From positions 1 through 21,373 of the forward strand of contig VBFZ01000017.1 in assembly GCA_005880805.1 (NCBI GenBank): a stretch of DNA of 21,373 nucleotides, given 5' to 3'. The notes under the pieces were generated by a model. The model made no database searches. It was not told the DNA's origin and saw nothing but the letters and a program-made list of their open reading frames with translations. Origin of the DNA: Chloroflexota bacterium (GTDB taxonomy: Bacteria; Chloroflexota; Limnocylindria; Limnocylindrales; CSP1-4). Positions within the stretch are counted from its first letter, which is position 1. Each line of letters opens with the position of its first letter. The position numbers and the translations under genes were made by a program. Shown in pieces: positions 14,878-21,373 of this stretch.

Positions 14878-14884
14878 GACGGCG

Positions 14885-15930
14885 ATGTCCAGGCGAGCAG
14901 TCCCGGAGGGTACCCCGTAGCGCGGTTCAGGCGGCTTCTGGTGTCCTCGGCCGCCGCCGTTGGCGCGTGGCTGATCCTTGCGCCGCGTGTCCTGGGCCAC
15001 ACCGGAGTGGCCCCCGAGCCTCGCTTCCCCGACGTCCTCCTGGCATGGTCGCTCGATCCAACCATCCAGCTGCCGCTCCTGGCGGCGGCGGTGGGCTGGC
15101 TGTGGGCCGTTCGCCGTGTCAACGCACGCCACCCGGGCAATCCCGTACCGTCAAGCAGAACCGTTGCGTTCCTCGCGGGGCTGGCGATCATCGAGCTGGC
15201 GCTCCAGTCGCCGATCGAGCGGTACGACGGCACCCTGTTCTCGGTGCACATGGTCCAGCACGTCATGCTGACCCTGCTGGCGCCGCCCCTGATCGCCCTC
15301 TCGGCGCCGGTCACGCTGCTGCTGCGCGTCTCGCGGCCCGACGTCCGCCGTCGGTTCATCCTGCCGGTGCTTCACTCGCGGGTGTTCCGTGTGATCTCCC
15401 ACCCCGTCGTGGCCTGGATCCTGTTCGCCGGCGTGATGTGGGGCACCCACTTCTCGCCGATCTTCGAGGAATCGCTCGAGAACGACTTCGTCCACCGGCT
15501 TGAGCACCTCGCGTATCTCACGGTCGGCATGCTCTTCTGGTGGCCGGCGGTCGGCCTGGACCCGAGCCCATGGCGCATTCCCCACCCGCTGCGGGTCCTG
15601 TACGTGTTCCTGCAGATGCCGCAGAACACCTTCCTGGCGCTGGCCATCTTCAGTGCGTCGGCACCCCTGTACTCCCACTACGTCACGATCCAGCGCGCCT
15701 GGGGGCCCACGCCGCTGGCCGACCAGCAGGTCGCCGGCGGGCTGATGTGGGTCATCGGCGACCTGACGTTCCTGGTCGCCATCCTGGGCGTGGTGTTGGC
15801 CTGGATGCGGGCGGATGAGCGGCTGGGGGCGCGGCGGGACGCAAGGCTCGAAGCCGAGCGAGCCCAGATCCGGGCCCGGGAAGTGCGGTTGGCCGAGAGG
15901 CTGGCGCGGGAGCGCAGCTCCGACTCCTGA
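14885..15930 (+). CDS. ctaG: CtaG-like oxidase assembly membrane protein (Caa3_CtaG family)
   Basis: This polytopic protein has about seven helices, including LLAAAVGWLWAVRRV, AFLAGLAIIELALQS, MVQHVMLTLLAPPLIALSAP, VVAWILFAGVMWG, LAYLTVGMLFWWPAVGLDP, VFLQMPQNTFLALAIFSAS and LMWVIGDLTFLVAILGVVLAW. It ends in a charged, probably coiled-coil tail. HMVQHVMLT and LEHLAYLTVGMLFWWP are typical of Caa3_CtaG proteins, linked to copper insertion or assembly of caa3 oxidases. The start is uncertain. ATG 14885 sits 7 nt after a CAGAAT box and reads MSRRAVPEGTP, then hits TAG. Restoring one C in CCCC at 14913-14916 continues cleanly into VARFRRLLVSS. Otherwise GTG 14941 starts the intact frame. Confidence 0.88.
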
Positions 15931-16951
15931 TCAGGGGATCGGGCTGGCGAGCAACTCCCGATAGGTCGGGATCGACATTCCCGCCGCTGGCGATCGCGAC
16001 CACCGGACCCGCCAGGCCGTCGAGTCCGGCCTCAGACGCTCTGAAGCGCAGGGCCGCCACTGAAAGCGCCCCCGAAGGTTCGACGATGAGGCGCGACTCC
16101 TCGGCAGCAAGCCTGACCGCCGCGGCGATCTCGGCCTCGGAGACCGTCACGATCGCGTCGAGCAGGGCCGACAGGTGAGCGAACGTGCGGGCTCCCAGCG
16201 CCTGCGTCCGGGTCCCGTCGGCGATCGTGCGGCCGACCTGCTCGGCGGGCCACTCGACGATCCGCCCCGCGGCCAGCGAATCGCGCGCATCTGCCGCGAG
16301 CTCGGGTTCGACGCCCACGATCCGGGCCCCGGGAACCAGGGCCCGGATGGCCACCGAGACGCCACTGGCGAGGCCGCCACCGCCGACCGGGATGAGCACC
16401 GCGGCGACGTCAGGCAGGTCCTCGGCGATCTCCAGGCCACAGGTGCCCTGCCCGGCGATGATCCGGTCGTCGTCGGATGGTGGGATGACGGCGAGCCCCC
16501 GCTCCGAGGCGAGGCTCTCCGCCATCCGCTGGCGCTCGCCGCTTGACGGCCCGACCGTCACGATCTCGGCCCCGTCGCGGGCGACCCGTTCGCGCTTGAT
16601 CGATGGCGCGTCCGAGGGCATGACGATGACGGCCGGGACGCCGAGGAGGCGCGCGGCACGCGCGACGCCCTGGGCGTGGTTGCCCGAGGAGTAGGTGATG
16701 ACGCCGCGCCCCTGCTGCTCAGGCCGGAGGCCTGCGACCGCGTTGTAGGCACCGCGCAGCTTGAAGGCGCCGATCGGCTGCAGGCTCTCCGCCTTCAGGA
16801 AGTGTCGGGCCTCGGGCTGGCCGAACGGGACGAGCGGCGTCCGGACCGTGATGCCGGCGAGGGTCTCGGCGGCGGCGCGGACGGCGTCGATGCCAACGAG
16901 GACTTCGGCTCGGCCGTGCTCGCTCCCGGCCGGGATCGCAGTCTCCGTCAC
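15931..16951 (-). CDS. Threonine/serine dehydratase, PLP-dependent (3'-end frameshift)
   Basis: This fold-type II PLP enzyme, about 339 residues once corrected, deaminates threonine or serine to the 2-oxo acid; a racemase role is possible. It shows VRTPLVPF, KAESLQPIGAFKLRGAYNAV with the PLP Lys, SSGNHAQGVARAARLLG, the phosphate-binding VGGGGLASG and the C-terminal IASGGNVDPD. There is no C-terminal ACT domain, so allosteric control by isoleucine is unlikely. After NVDPD the frame drifts into junk past the convergent ctaG gene. Dropping one base near 15961-15966 gives YRELLASPIP and a TGA at 15931-15933, directly abutting the ctaG stop. GTG 16951 overlaps the DksA-like stop (GTGA). Confidence 0.88.
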
Positions 16952-17292
16952 CCTCGACCCGGACCGATCAGCCGAGCGCAGTCGATGCAGTGCTCGGCCC
17001 AGGGCAGGGCTTCGAGCCGCTCGTCGGCGATCGGACGCCCGCAGCGAAGGCAGGTACCGAAGCGGTCCTGTTCGAGCCGGGCCAGCGCTGATTCCACGAG
17101 TGACAGCTGATGTCGGGCCCGATCCCGAAGAGCCAGGTCCCTCTGCTGCTCGAAGACGTGGGTGGCCGCGGCAGCCTGCGAACCGTAGGTCATCTGCCCG
17201 GGCGCCTCGATGTCCGCGGCGAGCTCCTCGCGAAGGCGCGCCCGTTCTGCCTCGAGGATCGTCCCGGCTCGGTCGCGCCCCGCCTCGTCCAC
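16948..17292 (-). CDS. DksA/TraR-family zinc-finger protein
   Basis: This 114-residue protein has an N-terminal helical coiled-coil part (EAERARLREELAADIEA; RDRARHQLSLVESALARLEQ). A C-terminal four-Cys zinc finger follows: GTCLRCGRPIADERLEALPWAEHCIDCARL. Family members bind RNA polymerase through its secondary channel and modulate initiation, often with ppGpp. Whether this one does so cannot be judged, because the coiled-coil tip residues are not obviously those of E. coli DksA. The GTG start at 17292 is 6 nt from a TAGCAT box, so the mRNA is probably leaderless. The stop overlaps the dehydratase start. Confidence 0.9.
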   Translation of the reverse strand: MDEAGRDRAGTILEAERARLREELAADIEAPGQMTYGSQAAAATHVFEQQRDLALRDRARHQLSLVESALARLEQDRFGTCLRCGRPIADERLEALPWAEHCIDCARLIGPGRG

Positions 17293-17298
17293 CCCACG

Positions 17299-17304
17299 AT
17301 GCTA
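17299..17304 (-). promoter_or_regulatory. -10-like box TAGCAT, leaderless DksA-like start
   Basis: TAGCAT on the minus strand is identical to the -10 of the initiator tRNA promoter. It lies 6 nt before the GTG start at 17292. No clear -35 is seen. Confidence 0.5.
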
Positions 17305-17439
17305 CGCCCGAAGCCCCGGCCCAACCGCTCGCGCCGATCGCAGCTAATCGGCAGCTAAGAGGCCGCTGGGAGAATCGGCGGTAAGTCGATGGGCGCTTCC
17401 TGGCGCCCGGACTTGCCTGGGGCACGAGGAGGGATGGTT

Positions 17440-17652
17440 GTGCGACGGCTGCGACTGCTTCTCACGGTCCTGGGAATCGTTCTGACGATTGGATCGATCA
17501 TGCTCGCCGGGAGCGCCGCCATGAGTGCCCGACACCCCGGCTTCTTCAGGTGGCTCGATCCCCAGACCGCGGGCATTCGCTGGTTCGCAACCGATTCGAC
17601 CGCGGGCCGCGGCTTGGCGTTCGTCGGAGAGCCTGCGGGCAGGCGCTGGTAG
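17440..17652 (+). CDS. Small single-helix membrane protein, function unknown
   Basis: This protein of about 70 residues begins with a basic end and one strong helix (RRLRLLLTVLGIVLTIGSIMLAGSAAM). A soluble tail with several Trp follows (HPGFFRWLDPQTAGIRWFATD). The GTG at 17440 is preceded at 7 nt by GAGGAGG, a good Shine-Dalgarno; an in-frame ATG at 17434 is too close to that site. I do not recognise the family. It is isolated between the divergent DksA-like gene and the ABC relic. Being short and unplaced it remains tentative. Confidence 0.5.
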   Translation: MRRLRLLLTVLGIVLTIGSIMLAGSAAMSARHPGFFRWLDPQTAGIRWFATDSTAGRGLAFVGEPAGRRW

Positions 17653-17708
17653 AGGCTTGACCACCCTCTCGAACGCACGTTCCAGGATGGCGCGTGGCGG
17701 CGAGTTGG

Positions 17709-18190
17709 TCAGGTCCGGCCGGTTGCCTCGCGTTGCGTAATCCTCGACGCGACGTAGACCGGCGCGACCGACAGGAGGATGGCAACCAAACCGACGACAT
17801 TCACCAGGGCGACCTGGTTCGCCAGCCGGAAGCGCTGAAAGATCCACGCGCGGGCGCCACGCGCTGACGCTGGCCGCCGGACAGCTGGCTCGGCTTTCGA
17901 TGGTCGAAGCCCTCGAGACGCACCATCCGCAGGGCGTCGGCCACCCGTTCCGCTCGGCGACCCTTCGGCACCTTGTGGATCATCAGCCCGTAGCCCACGC
18001 TCGCTGCGACGTCCAGGTGCGGGAACAGGGCGTAGTCCTGGAAGACCCGTGTTGACGTCGCGTTCGAATGGGGCCCGCCGCATTACGTCCTGGCCCTGCA
18101 GGAGGATCTGACCCTCGGTCGGGAGCTCGAAGCCGGCGATCATCCGCAGAGTCGTCGTCTTCCCCGACCCCGACTCGGGACGGGCCCCGC
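17709..18190 (-). pseudogene. Relic of a PotA-like ABC importer ATPase joined to a permease tail
   Basis: Pieces of a spermidine/putrescine-type ABC ATPase can be read across shifting frames. They are Walker A GPSESGSGKTTT, LRMIAGFELPTEGQILLQGQD, RDVNTVFQDYALFPHLDV, VGYGLMIHKVPKGRRAERV and signature LSGGQRQRVA. One extra base in CCC (about 18177) and one in CCC (18046-18048) break the frame. The strand before Walker A and everything after the signature (Walker B, H-loop, regulatory domain) are missing. The signature runs directly into a hydrophobic stretch, ANQVALVNVVGLVAILLSVAPVYVA, like the last helix of an importer permease. The truncation at both ends and the deletion join show real decay rather than a simple read error. 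Confidence 0.8.
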
Positions 18191-18320
18191 AGGCCGATCG
18201 GAGGCTGGCGCGCACTGTGCGTCTACCGCATTGAGGGTGTCAAGCGCGGGTCGCCTGCGACTGCCTGTCACTCTGGAAGGTCACCCGATCGTGCCGGGAC
18301 GCGTTCGACGGGCCGAGAGT

Positions 18321-18328
18321 GATACGCT
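18321..18328 (+). promoter_or_regulatory. Candidate extended -10 of ferredoxin gene
   Basis: TGATACGCT has the extended -10 form TGN-TACGCT (-10 hexamer at 18323-18328), about 85 nt upstream of the ferredoxin start. No good -35 box is present. It is a candidate only. Confidence 0.3.
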
Positions 18329-18335
18329 CAAACGC

Positions 18336-18359
18336 CCGACGCCACCTGCGGGGCGTCGG
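18336..18359 (+). other. Hairpin in ferredoxin 5' leader
   Basis: CCGACGCC and GGCGTCGG form a perfect 8-bp stem with an 8-nt loop just downstream of the candidate promoter and about 54 nt before the ferredoxin start. No T-run follows. It may be an mRNA stability or regulatory structure. Confidence 0.4.
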
Positions 18360-18412
18360 CTACGAGATCGAATGGTCGCCGCGTCCGCCGCGCCGCGGAG
18401 GAGAGAGATCCA

Positions 18413-18703
18413 ATGGCGTATGTCATCGCCGAGCCGTGCATCGACGTCCTCGATATTTCGTGCGTCTCGGTCTGCCCGGTCGACTGCATCCACTACGAGG
18501 AAGGCGTCGACCGGAAGCTGTTCATCGACCCCAATGAGTGCATCGACTGCGGCGCGTGCGAGCCTGAATGTCCGGTGAACGCCATCTTCCCCGAGGAGTC
18601 ACTGCCGCCCGAGTGGGCGAACTACACCGCGATCGACGCCACCTGGTACACGGACAAGGCCGCCGCCCGAGCTGAAGTAGACGCCCTTAAACCGCCGGCC
18701 TGA
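18413..18703 (+). CDS. 4Fe-4S / 7Fe-type bacterial ferredoxin
   Basis: This 96-residue soluble electron carrier resembles the FdxA type. The N-terminal half has EPCIDVLDISCVSVCPVDCI, whose spacing (Cys, then CxxxCPxxC) is the 3Fe-4S-binding pattern of seven-iron ferredoxins. The second half has CIDCGACEPECP, a classic 4Fe-4S motif, with its fourth ligand in the first cluster region. The tail PEESLPPEWANYTAIDATWY, then AAARAEVDALKPP, is typical of FdxA. A strong Shine-Dalgarno (GGAGGAGAGAG) precedes the ATG. It probably serves oxidoreductases elsewhere on the chromosome. The BtuF-like gene starts 12 nt downstream. Confidence 0.95.
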   Translation: MAYVIAEPCIDVLDISCVSVCPVDCIHYEEGVDRKLFIDPNECIDCGACEPECPVNAIFPEESLPPEWANYTAIDATWYTDKAAARAEVDALKPPA

Positions 18704-18715
18704 TGTCGCCGCGTC

Positions 18716-19645
18716 ATGCGGATCGTTTCCCTCCTTCCGTCGGCCACCGAGATCGTCTGTGCGCTTGGGCTCGGCGACCAGCTCGTCGGCATCACGCACG
18801 AATGTGACTGGCCCCCGGAGGTCATCGGCAAGCCGGTCCTGACGAGATCGGCCTACGCGACGGGACGGAAGACCAGTCGCGAAATCCATCGTCTGGTCCG
18901 TGATGCCGTTCACGGCGGCTCCTCGATCTACGAGCTGGACGAGGAGGCCCTCGCTGACCTGAAACCGGACCTCATCCTCACCCAGGAGCTCTGCCAGGTC
19001 TGCGCCGTCAGCTACGACCAGGTGAACGACGCGGCACGCTCGATGACCGGCGACGTCACGGTCGTGTCGCTCGAGCCGACCAGCATGGAGGGCATCTTCA
19101 ACACCATCTCCACGGTCGGCGCCATGACGTCGAAGGAAAGCCGCGCCGTGCGACTCCTCCAGCGGCTGCGCGGGCGACTCGGGCGCTATGAGCGCAAGGT
19201 CGAGAAGCGTCGAGAACAGGGCCACGAGCCCCCGCGGGTCGTCGCCGTCGAGTGGCTCGATCCACCGTTCGCGGCCGGCCACTGGGTCCCGGAACAGGTC
19301 AGGCGGGCCGGTGGCTGGGAGATCCTTGGGGCCGAGGGGGAACGGTCGACGCAGACCAACTGGGCCGCCGTCCGCGAGGTCGACCCGGAGATGATCGTGC
19401 TGATGCCCTGCGGCTTCCACCTCGACGAAACCGTCGCGGAGTGGTCGCGCACGCCTCGTCCGGCATGGTGGAAGGAGCTGGAGGCGGTCCGACGCGGCAA
19501 CGTATTCGCCGTCGATGGCTCGGCCTACTTCAGCCGCCCCGGGCCGCGAGTGATCGATGGGATCGGGATGTTGGCCGAGATCTTCGATCCCAACGCGTTC
19601 ATCGAGACGTCTCCGCCCGTGAGCTGGACGCCCGTCGACTCCTGA
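18716..19645 (+). CDS. BtuF-like substrate-binding protein lacking a signal peptide
   Basis: This 309-residue protein has the helical-backbone metal/corrinoid receptor fold of class III binding proteins. It opens directly with MRIVSLLPSATEIVCALGLGDQLVGITHECDWP, then shows LKPDLILTQELCQVCAVSYDQV, VVSLEPTSMEGIF, VVAVEWLDPPFAAGHWVPE and RRGNVFAVDGSAYFSRPGPRVIDGI. There is no signal peptide or lipobox, so it should be cytoplasmic, unlike true BtuF. The family subgroup with the CxxC-containing QELCQVCAV motif is often annotated as cobalamin-binding. The ligand is not proven and no BtuCD partner is in the window. It is probably co-transcribed with ferredoxin (12-nt gap). Confidence 0.88.
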   Translation: MRIVSLLPSATEIVCALGLGDQLVGITHECDWPPEVIGKPVLTRSAYATGRKTSREIHRLVRDAVHGGSSIYELDEEALADLKPDLILTQELCQVCAVSYDQVNDAARSMTGDVTVVSLEPTSMEGIFNTISTVGAMTSKESRAVRLLQRLRGRLGRYERKVEKRREQGHEPPRVVAVEWLDPPFAAGHWVPEQVRRAGGWEILGAEGERSTQTNWAAVREVDPEMIVLMPCGFHLDETVAEWSRTPRPAWWKELEAVRRGNVFAVDGSAYFSRPGPRVIDGIGMLAEIFDPNAFIETSPPVSWTPVDS

Positions 19646-19664
19646 TACGGCCCGCCTCAGCCTG

Positions 19665-20621
19665 ATGCCCTTTCGTTCCTCGTTCGACTGCCTCTGGTGC
19701 GGTCGCTCCTGGTCGGTTCGCGATCCGGACGACCTCGAGGGCTGGGCGCAGCTCTGCGCGGACTGCGTGGGCAGGGCTGACGACAACGATTTCGTCCGCT
19801 ATCGCGTGCGGGCCGCGCTTGCCGAGCGAGGGCGCGACACGCAGAGCGCAACCCCCAGCGGGAAGGGGGCCGGCCATGACAACCCCGATCTCTCAGGCCA
19901 CGACGAGATGGTCGCGTACTACGAGGCGCGCGCCAGCGAGTACGACGACTGGTACCTGCGACGCGGCAGGTACGAACGCGGGCCGCTCCACGATGTCGCC
20001 TGGGCGGCCGAGCTCGATGAGGCGGGCAGGTGGCTGGACGGCCTCCCGATCTCGGGCGAGATCGTCGAGCTGGCGGCCGGCACCGGCTGGTGGTCGCCCC
20101 TGCTCGCAGCGAAGGGCGAGCTCTCCCTGTACGACGCCGCTCCGGCGCCGCTCGATCGCGCTCGCGAGCGCCTGGTCGCGCACCGGCTGCGCGCTCACCT
20201 CCACGTGCGTGACGCGTGGGCCGAGCCGGACCGGCAGGTCGATGCCGTGTTCTGCGGCTTCTGGCTCAGCCACGTCCCCCGGTCGCGGCTGGCCGGGTTC
20301 CTCGGCATCGTCCGCCGCTGGTTGAAGCCTGGTGGGGTCTTCGCATTCATCGACTCGCGGTCCGACCCGCAGTCCAGCGCCATCGACCACCGCCCCGTTC
20401 GCGACCAGGAGACGATGACCCGTCGGCTCGACGACGGGCGCGAGTTCACGATCCCCAAGGTCTACTACGAGCCGCACGAGCTGGAAGAGGCTCTTGCCGC
20501 TGCCGGATTCGAGAGCTCCAGGGTGGCCACGACGGCGCGCTTCTTTCTGCTCGGTCAGGCCGGCGCGCCCGAGAGCGAAGGGCGGCCCGTGAGTGGTAGC
20601 CGGCCGAATGGCCTGGGGTAG
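19665..20621 (+). CDS. SAM-dependent methyltransferase with N-terminal zinc ribbon
   Basis: This 318-residue protein has an N-terminal treble-clef/zinc-ribbon-like segment, CLWCGRSW then LCADCVG (residues about 9-35). A linker and a class I methyltransferase domain follow: YYEARASEYDDWYLRRG, motif I IVELAAGTGWWSPLLA, VDAVFCGFWLSHVPRSRL, WLKPGGVFAFIDS, and a C-terminal EEALAAAGFESSRV strand. The four cysteines (CxxC...CxxC) probably bind zinc and may recruit a nucleic acid or protein, but this is inference. The start ATG is 19 nt after the preceding stop, without a clear Shine-Dalgarno. Its TAG stop is also the first half of the TAGACT box that drives proC. Confidence 0.88.
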   Translation: MPFRSSFDCLWCGRSWSVRDPDDLEGWAQLCADCVGRADDNDFVRYRVRAALAERGRDTQSATPSGKGAGHDNPDLSGHDEMVAYYEARASEYDDWYLRRGRYERGPLHDVAWAAELDEAGRWLDGLPISGEIVELAAGTGWWSPLLAAKGELSLYDAAPAPLDRARERLVAHRLRAHLHVRDAWAEPDRQVDAVFCGFWLSHVPRSRLAGFLGIVRRWLKPGGVFAFIDSRSDPQSSAIDHRPVRDQETMTRRLDDGREFTIPKVYYEPHELEEALAAAGFESSRVATTARFFLLGQAGAPESEGRPVSGSRPNGLG

Positions 20622-20624
20622 ACT
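20619..20624 (+). promoter_or_regulatory. -10-like box TAGACT, leaderless proC start
   Basis: TAGACT is the same hexamer as before tRNA-Lys. It is followed by 7 nt and the proC ATG at 20632. The first three bases are the stop codon of the upstream methyltransferase. Confidence 0.6.
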
Positions 20625-20631
20625 CCGGCCG

Positions 20632-21373
20632 ATGTCGGTCCTCTCCAGACGCACGATCGCGACCGTCGGGTCAGGCGTCATGGCCGAGGCCATGATTGCC
20701 GGCCTGCTTCGAGGCGGCATCGTCAAGCCGGCCAAGGTCGTGGCCAGCCATCCGCGGTCTGAGCGCCGCGACCAGCTCCGCGAGGCGTACGGGATCAGAA
20801 CCGTGGCCGCCAACGGTGAGGCGGTCGCGGACGCCGATGTCGTACTGCTCGCGATCAAGCCCCAGATGCTTGGCCGGGTGGGTCCGGAGCTGGCAGTGGT
20901 GCTGAAGCCGGGCCAGCTCGTGATTTCGATCCTGGCCGGCGCCACGACGGCCGCGCTGACTGGGGCACTCCGCCACGCGCAGGTTGTCCGCAGCATGCCC
21001 AACACGCCCGCCCGCCTCGGACGGGGCATGACGGTGTGGTACGCGACGCCGGAAACCACGGCCGAGCAGCGCGCGCAGGCCAGCGCCATCCTGCGGGCGC
21101 TCGGACATGAGATCGAGGTCGACGACGAGCGCCTCGTCGCCATGGCGACGGCCGTCAGCGGAACCGGCCCGACCTACGTATTCCTCGTCATGGAGGCGCT
21201 GATCGATGCCGCCGTGCACCTCGGCTTCCCGCGCCACGTGGCGCACGACCTGGTGATCGAGACCCTGGAGGGCAGCACGCTCTTCGCGAAGCAGTCAGGG
21301 GACCATCCGGCCGTCCTGCGCAACATGGTCACCTCGCCCGGCGGCACGAGCGCCGCGGCACTCCACGAGTTGG
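20632..21373 (+). CDS. proC: Pyrroline-5-carboxylate reductase (3'-partial)
   Basis: This enzyme catalyses the last step of proline synthesis, NAD(P)H-dependent reduction of pyrroline-5-carboxylate. About 247 residues are present before the window edge; the family is usually 260-280. It shows the dinucleotide-binding start TIATVGSGVMAEAMIAGLL, the NADP-site segment VVASHPRSERRDQL, DVVLLAIKPQML, ISILAGATTAALTGAL, the signature VVRSMPNTPARLGRGMTVW, and the C-terminal helical domain AVSGTGPTYVFLVMEALIDA plus MVTSPGGTSAAALHEL. The ATG at 20632 follows a TAGACT box by 7 nt, so the mRNA is probably leaderless. It is cytoplasmic. Confidence 0.95.
   Translation, partial: MSVLSRRTIATVGSGVMAEAMIAGLLRGGIVKPAKVVASHPRSERRDQLREAYGIRTVAANGEAVADADVVLLAIKPQMLGRVGPELAVVLKPGQLVISILAGATTAALTGALRHAQVVRSMPNTPARLGRGMTVWYATPETTAEQRAQASAILRALGHEIEVDDERLVAMATAVSGTGPTYVFLVMEALIDAAVHLGFPRHVAHDLVIETLEGSTLFAKQSGDHPAVLRNMVTSPGGTSAAALHEL

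Noticed and set aside
14797..14884. ATG 14797 as ctaG start
   Set aside because: Gives an unconserved Gly/Arg/Asp-rich extension and crosses the candidate ctaC promoter; the CAGAAT-ATG pair at 14885 fits better.
1..21373. CRISPR arrays, insertion sequences, prophage or integrase genes
   Set aside because: No repeated spacer pattern, transposase/integrase motif or terminal inverted repeats seen; apart from the ABC relic the window looks like ordinary chromosomal backbone.

Overview
The window is GC-rich bacterial chromosome. The style (very high GC, divergent genes packed end to end, NTGA stop/start overlaps, many starts without a Shine-Dalgarno sequence but with a TAGNNT-like -10 box 6-7 nt upstream, A2-type cytochrome oxidase, DUF2203/DUF309/DUF5666 genes) suggests an environmental Chloroflexota-like lineage. 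The phylum is an inference only; no rRNA is present.

Layout. 1-2248 (+): the 3' part of a membrane-side cytochrome c fused to a cupredoxin, then a kelch-type beta-propeller protein. 2270-3590 (-): DUF2203, DUF309 and rhodanese genes in one coupled operon. 3661-5867 (+): class I aminotransferase coupled to a glyoxylate/hydroxypyruvate reductase. 5899-7646: tRNA-Lys, a two-helix membrane protein, a methyltransferase, a DUF5666-like protein (-), initiator tRNA-Met and its terminator. 7691-14681 (-): an eight-gene operon, ctaC-ctaD-ctaE-small membrane protein-membrane cupredoxin-TlpA-like protein-ABC ATPase-ABC permease. 14885-15930 (+): ctaG, divergent from ctaC. 15931-17292 (-): DksA/TraR-like gene and threonine dehydratase. 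17440-18190: a small membrane protein and a decayed PotA-like ABC transporter relic. 18413-21373 (+): ferredoxin, a signal-less BtuF-like binding protein, a zinc-ribbon methyltransferase and the 5' part of proC.

The main theme is aerobic respiration. Three closely similar C-terminal cupredoxin modules are attached to three different partners: a c-type cytochrome, oxidase subunit II, and a polytopic membrane protein in the oxidase operon. This suggests a copper-based electron-relay or copper-handling arrangement around an A2-type oxidase. The same operon carries a TlpA-like thioredoxin and an ABC-2 exporter, plausible maturation factors.

Caution: several otherwise intact genes carry single-base frameshifts (about 370, 9121-9125, about 15963, possibly 14913-14916), and two genes lack any usual start codon. 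This pattern fits indel errors in the assembly better than real inactivation. The PotA-like relic, truncated at both ends, is the one convincing pseudogene.
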